Source: Candidatus Zambryskibacteria bacterium CG11_big_fil_rev_8_21_14_0_20_42_18
GTDB taxonomy: Bacteria; Patescibacteriota; Minisyncoccia; Phycocordibacterales; Zambryskibacteraceae
DNA length: 9,533 nt
Direction of reading: 5' to 3'
NCBI GenBank assembly: GCA_002787855.1
Contig: PCVB01000006.1
Coordinates: forward strand, 1 to 9,533
Shown: piece by piece, positions 7,218 to 9,533 of the stretch
Layout: every line of letters begins with the position of its first letter
Numbering within the stretch: the first letter of the stretch is position 1
Position numbers and translations under genes: made by a program
Notes under the pieces: model-generated
Told to the model about the DNA's origin: nothing
Databases searched by the model: none
The model's input: the letters and a program-made list of their open reading frames with translations, nothing else

Positions 7218-8180
7218 ATGGATAGTTTCTGGACAAGATTAAAAAAGCCCATCATGGTTCTGGCGCCTCTCTCTGACGTCACTGATGTTGCTTTCCGAAG
7301 AATAATAGCCAAGTATGGCAAACCGGACGTTTTGTGGACTGAATTTGTTTCTGCCGATGGTCTCGCCTTAGCGCCTACGGAAGATAGAAAGAAGCTTCTT
7401 AAGGGTCTGGAGTATAGCGAGGCGGAACGGCCAATCGTAGCGCAATTCTTTACTTCTAATCCAGAGCATATGAGGCAGGCGGCAGAGCTTGCGTACAAAC
7501 TCGGGTTTGATGGTGTGGATATCAACATGGGTTGTCCGGACAAAGGGGTGGAGAAACAGGGTGCGGGAGCCAAGCTTCTGAAAGATGTTTCAAAGGCTCA
7601 AGAACTTATCAGGGCGACGAAGGAGGGGGCGCACGGCCTTCCTGTTTCTATAAAAATTCGCACTGGTTACAACAAGCCCAATCTGGAAACTTGGTTACCA
7701 GAAATACTAAAGGAGTCTCCGGCCGTAGTAACTGTACACGCTCGTACTAGGAAAGAGATGTCTAAAGTTCCAGCAGATTGGTCTCAAGTCAAGCGGGCTG
7801 TGGAGCTTCGAGATGCTTCTGGTCAAGATACTCTGATTTTCGGCAATGGTGACGTCGTAGACATTGATGATGCTAAGAAGAAATGTAAAGACTTTGGCTG
7901 TGACGGCGTGATGCTCGGCCGAGCCGTATTTGGTAATCCGTGGCTATATAAAGAAGGATACAAGCCTTCTCTTGAAGAGAAGGCGCGAGTTTTAGTAGAA
8001 CATACAAAGCTTTTTGAAAGTCTTTTGAGTGGGTACAAAAACTTTGCCACCATGAAGAAGCATTTCAAGGCCTATGTTTCTGGGTTCAATGGGGCGGCAG
8101 ATTTGCGAGTTAGGCTTATGGAGACCAATAACGCAGACGAAGTAGAGACCATTATTTCCCAATTTTTAGAAGCGAAGTAA
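7218..8180 (+). CDS. dus: tRNA-dihydrouridine synthase (Dus), FMN-dependent
   Basis: Dus enzymes reduce specific uridines in the tRNA D-loop to dihydrouridine using FMN and NADPH. The 320-residue protein has an N-terminal TIM barrel (about 10-245) starting with VLAPLSDVTDVAFRR. The catalytic cysteine is C106 in INMGCPDKGVEKQGAGAKLL (102-121), with K146 in SIKIRTGY and H174 in VTVHARTR. FMN-phosphate-binding GNGDV (209-213) and GVMLGRAVFGNPWLY (230-244) follow. The C-terminal helical domain (about 250-320) binds tRNA and includes KHFKAYVSGFNGAADLR. The CPDKGVEKQGAG stretch departs from the CPxKKV pattern of DusB proteins, so the subclass and the target uridine cannot be named. It starts 4 bases after ftsQ without a Shine-Dalgarno motif, consistent with one operon. 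Confidence 0.93.
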   Translation: MDSFWTRLKKPIMVLAPLSDVTDVAFRRIIAKYGKPDVLWTEFVSADGLALAPTEDRKKLLKGLEYSEAERPIVAQFFTSNPEHMRQAAELAYKLGFDGVDINMGCPDKGVEKQGAGAKLLKDVSKAQELIRATKEGAHGLPVSIKIRTGYNKPNLETWLPEILKESPAVVTVHARTRKEMSKVPADWSQVKRAVELRDASGQDTLIFGNGDVVDIDDAKKKCKDFGCDGVMLGRAVFGNPWLYKEGYKPSLEEKARVLVEHTKLFESLLSGYKNFATMKKHFKAYVSGFNGAADLRVRLMETNNADEVETIISQFLEAK

Positions 8181-8182
8181 TT

Positions 8183-8212
8183 TTGCCTGCAAGACTATCG
8201 GCGGGGTATACT
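8183..8212 (+). promoter_or_regulatory. Candidate promoter of dnaX, start-proximal (leaderless-type)
   Basis: TTGCCT (8183-8188, 4 of 6 to the -35 consensus) is followed after 18 bases by TATACT (8207-8212, 5 of 6 to the -10 consensus). The dnaX ATG at 8219 begins after 6 more bases, the same spacing seen before dprA. Initiation would fall at the start codon. The box overlaps an in-frame TTG at 8183, which argues that the ATG and not the TTG is the true start. Confidence 0.5.
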
Positions 8213-8218
8213 GTTACC

Positions 8219-9286
8219 ATGAAAAAGTCTCTGAAACCATCCGGTGTGCTTTATCGCAAATATCGCCCACAAACTTTCGGGGATATCATCGGTCAGGATC
8301 ATATAGTTAAAGTGCTTGAGGGGGCTATTAAACTCGACAATATTTCTCATGCCTATCTCTTCTCTGGTTCGCGTGGTACTGGTAAAACCTCTCTAGCCAG
8401 AATTCTCTCTAGGGAGATAGGTACTGTGCCTAGTGATTTAGTAGAGATGGATGCCGCATCGAATCGTGGTATCGATGATGTGCGAGAGATACGAGAGTCG
8501 GTCAACACTCTTCCTTTTGAATCGCGTTATAAGGTTTATATTATTGATGAGGTACACATGCTGACTAAGGATGCTTGGAATGCGTTTTTGAAAACTCTTG
8601 AAGAACCTCCCAAACACGTTGTTTTCATTCTTGCGACAACAGAGTTAGAGAAAGTACCAGAGACAGTTATATCGCGTTGTCAGACTTTCTCCTTCAAACA
8701 ACCCAATCAGGCTATTCTCAAAGATTTTGCCGTCTCTATCGCCAAGAAAGAGGGTGCTACTCTAGAACCTGACGCGGCAGAGTTGGTGGCGATTCTTGGA
8801 GACGGCTCCTTTCGTGACGCGCACGGTATTTTAGAAAAAGTATTGTCTCTAAAGGACCCCGCCAAAGACGGGGCAAGTAAAAAGATTACTCGCGAAGAAG
8901 TTGAGGCGGTAACCGGTGCCCCCAAGGCAGAACTCGTCCGCGATATCCTTTCGGCCATAGTTGAGAAAGATCTTGAGAAGGGGGTGAAGGCGGTTGTAAG
9001 GGCAGGGGAGGCCAATGTGGAGATGAAGCTTTTTGCAAAACTTGTTCTCGAGCGACTCCGTTTCCTCTTCCTCCTGCGTCTTAAGGCGGGGATGGATGAA
9101 TATATTTCTAAACAAGTTTCTGAAGATGACTTTAACTTCTTAAAAACTCTCACGAGTAAAGCTGGACCAGATTTAACTGCCGATGTGCTTCTTCGATTTA
9201 TCATCGCATACGAAGATTCCGGTCGGACCAGTATTCCGGAGCTTGCTCTTGAGCTAGCTCTAGCAGATTCTATAAATATAAAATAA
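8219..9286 (+). CDS. dnaX: DNA polymerase III subunit gamma (DnaX clamp-loader ATPase), short form without zinc module
   Basis: DnaX is the AAA+ motor of the clamp loader that places the sliding clamp on primed DNA. The 355 residues begin with VLYRKYRPQTFGDIIGQ (10-26). They hold Walker A GSRGTGKTS (50-58), AASNRGIDDVREIR (79-92), Walker B VYIIDEVHM (107-114), sensor 1 LATTE (138-142) and the ISRC arginine finger R153. Sensor 2 is GSFRD (196-200), and a helical oligomerisation domain III runs from about 225 to 355. Two departures stand out. The Cys4 zinc module normally placed between Walker A and the AASNxGID motif is absent, with REIGTVPSDLVEMD bridging directly. The protein also ends after domain III, without tau domains IV/V. 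The ATG at 8219 is preferred over a TTG at 8183, whose 12 extra residues (MPARLSAGYTVT) do not resemble the family and cover the promoter-like boxes. It lies 38 bases after dus, with its own promoter candidate. Confidence 0.95.
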   Translation: MKKSLKPSGVLYRKYRPQTFGDIIGQDHIVKVLEGAIKLDNISHAYLFSGSRGTGKTSLARILSREIGTVPSDLVEMDAASNRGIDDVREIRESVNTLPFESRYKVYIIDEVHMLTKDAWNAFLKTLEEPPKHVVFILATTELEKVPETVISRCQTFSFKQPNQAILKDFAVSIAKKEGATLEPDAAELVAILGDGSFRDAHGILEKVLSLKDPAKDGASKKITREEVEAVTGAPKAELVRDILSAIVEKDLEKGVKAVVRAGEANVEMKLFAKLVLERLRFLFLLRLKAGMDEYISKQVSEDDFNFLKTLTSKAGPDLTADVLLRFIIAYEDSGRTSIPELALELALADSINIK

Positions 9287-9309
9287 ACCCGCGCTTGGTG
9301 GCGCGGGTT
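9286..9309. terminator. Bidirectional intrinsic terminator between convergent dnaX and the zinc-ribbon gene
   Basis: A perfect 9-base-pair stem, AACCCGCGC (9286-9294) and GCGCGGGTT (9301-9309), surrounds the loop TTGGTG and starts at the last base of the dnaX stop codon. Reading leftward, the stem is followed by a U-rich tail (TATTTTATATTTATAG), which is good for the leftward gene. Reading rightward the tail (CTTATGTTTGAG, with a run of seven T at 9324-9330) is weaker. Confidence 0.75.
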
Positions 9310-9328
9310 CTTATGTTTGAGAATTTTT

Positions 9329-9533
9329 TTAGAACAAGAACTCCCTTTGTCTTTTATTCTTGACAGCTTGTCTTTTGTGGGGTTGTCGTGTGAATGGTAC
9401 ACCACCGTACTCGTTTAGAGTACCTTTGCACCGAAAGAAGTTATCACACTTCCACATTCTAAATTCTGCTGTGGTAGCTGAAGCTTCTCTGTGCATTGCT
9501 AGGTGTAGTGTTCCTCCGCACAGCGGGCACTGT
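9329..9533 (-). CDS. Zinc-ribbon protein of unknown function, C-terminal part (5' end beyond window)
   Basis: A leftward frame is open from the window edge to a TAA at 9329-9331, giving 67 codable residues with no start seen. It begins QCPLCGGTL and contains RMWKCDNFFRCKGTLN, so four cysteines are arranged C-x2-C-x23-C-x5-C. The second half resembles the C4 ribbons of topoisomerase I (C-x5-C, then K-G-T), though the loop between the pairs is longer than the 14-17 residues in the topA ribbons of this window. The end is strongly basic (RQPHKRQAVKNKRQREFLF), which would suit nucleic-acid binding. A terminator with a U-rich tail for this direction lies just downstream, supporting a real gene. The family is not recognised; a DNA- or RNA-binding zinc-ribbon protein, or the tail of a larger enzyme with a topoisomerase-type finger, are both possible. 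Confidence 0.6.
   Translation of the reverse strand, partial: QCPLCGGTLHLAMHREASATTAEFRMWKCDNFFRCKGTLNEYGGVPFTRQPHKRQAVKNKRQREFLF

Noticed and set aside
8183..8218. TTG start for dnaX at 8183
   Set aside because: The 12 extra residues are not family-like and their codons coincide with the -35/-10-like elements. ATG at 8219 gives the normal N-terminus.
8857..8873. CCCCG/CGGGG inverted repeat within dnaX, considered as a programmed-frameshift hairpin like that of E. coli dnaX
   Set aside because: No A-AAA-AAG slippery heptamer lies at the required distance upstream (the nearest is a run of five A about 20 bases away). The gene has no tau extension to regulate. It is more likely a chance pairing in the DPAKDGASKK linker.
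8707..9405. Long minus-strand open frame of 232 codons under the 3' half of dnaX
   Set aside because: It is antisense to clearly conserved dnaX sequence and crosses the terminator hairpin. Its product is low-complexity Ser/Arg-rich, as expected of a shadow frame.
1..9533. Mobile elements, CRISPR arrays, tRNA or rRNA genes, toxin-antitoxin pairs or other defence systems
   Set aside because: No transposase or integrase motifs, spaced direct repeats or cloverleaf-like sequences were noticed by eye. All long frames are core genes apart from the edge zinc-ribbon fragment.

Overview
This is a housekeeping segment of a bacterial chromosome. Gene content and sequence style point to a small-genome lineage of the Candidate Phyla Radiation (Patescibacteria, Parcubacteria-like). 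That placement is an inference from three things: compact proteins (a Rel without its C-terminal regulatory half, a DnaX of about 355 residues without the zinc module or tau-type C-terminus), tight packing with overlapping genes, and the lack of Shine-Dalgarno motifs before the starts. TGA ends at least dprA and serS and no internal TGA occurs in the conserved proteins, so the usual bacterial code (table 11) fits.

Layout. The window opens inside a rightward parB (1-450, 5' end missing). A leftward block follows: dprA (4210-5073), topA (1958-4138) and a bifunctional (p)ppGpp synthetase/hydrolase, rel (447-1991). In transcription order this is dprA, then topA, then rel. The topA and rel frames overlap by 34 bases, and rel converges on parB so closely that the two TAA stops share the palindrome TTAA (447-450). 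A 41-base divergent spacer (5074-5114) separates dprA from a rightward block: serS (5115-6377), an ftsQ-like division gene (6374-7213), a dihydrouridine synthase (dus, 7218-8180) and dnaX (8219-9286). serS-ftsQ-dus are joined by an ATGA overlap and a 4-base gap. dnaX has 38 bases in front of it with its own promoter-like sequence. A GC-rich hairpin follows dnaX, and a leftward zinc-ribbon protein of unknown function (9329-9533, N-terminus beyond the window) converges on it.

Functions. The genes cover chromosome partition (ParB), DNA topology (TopA), single-stranded DNA handling in transformation (DprA), replisome clamp loading (DnaX), stringent response (Rel), translation and tRNA modification (SerRS, Dus), and septum assembly (FtsQ). 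They do not form one pathway; the grouping looks like dense packing of core genes.

No mobile element, CRISPR array, tRNA, rRNA or evident new system was found. The points most worth a second look are -10-like boxes placed about 6 bases before the dprA and dnaX start codons (suggesting leaderless mRNAs), the missing zinc module in DnaX, the Rel protein lacking its C-terminal regulatory domains, and the unidentified zinc-ribbon fragment at the right edge. Every stretch longer than 300 bases is covered by a gene.
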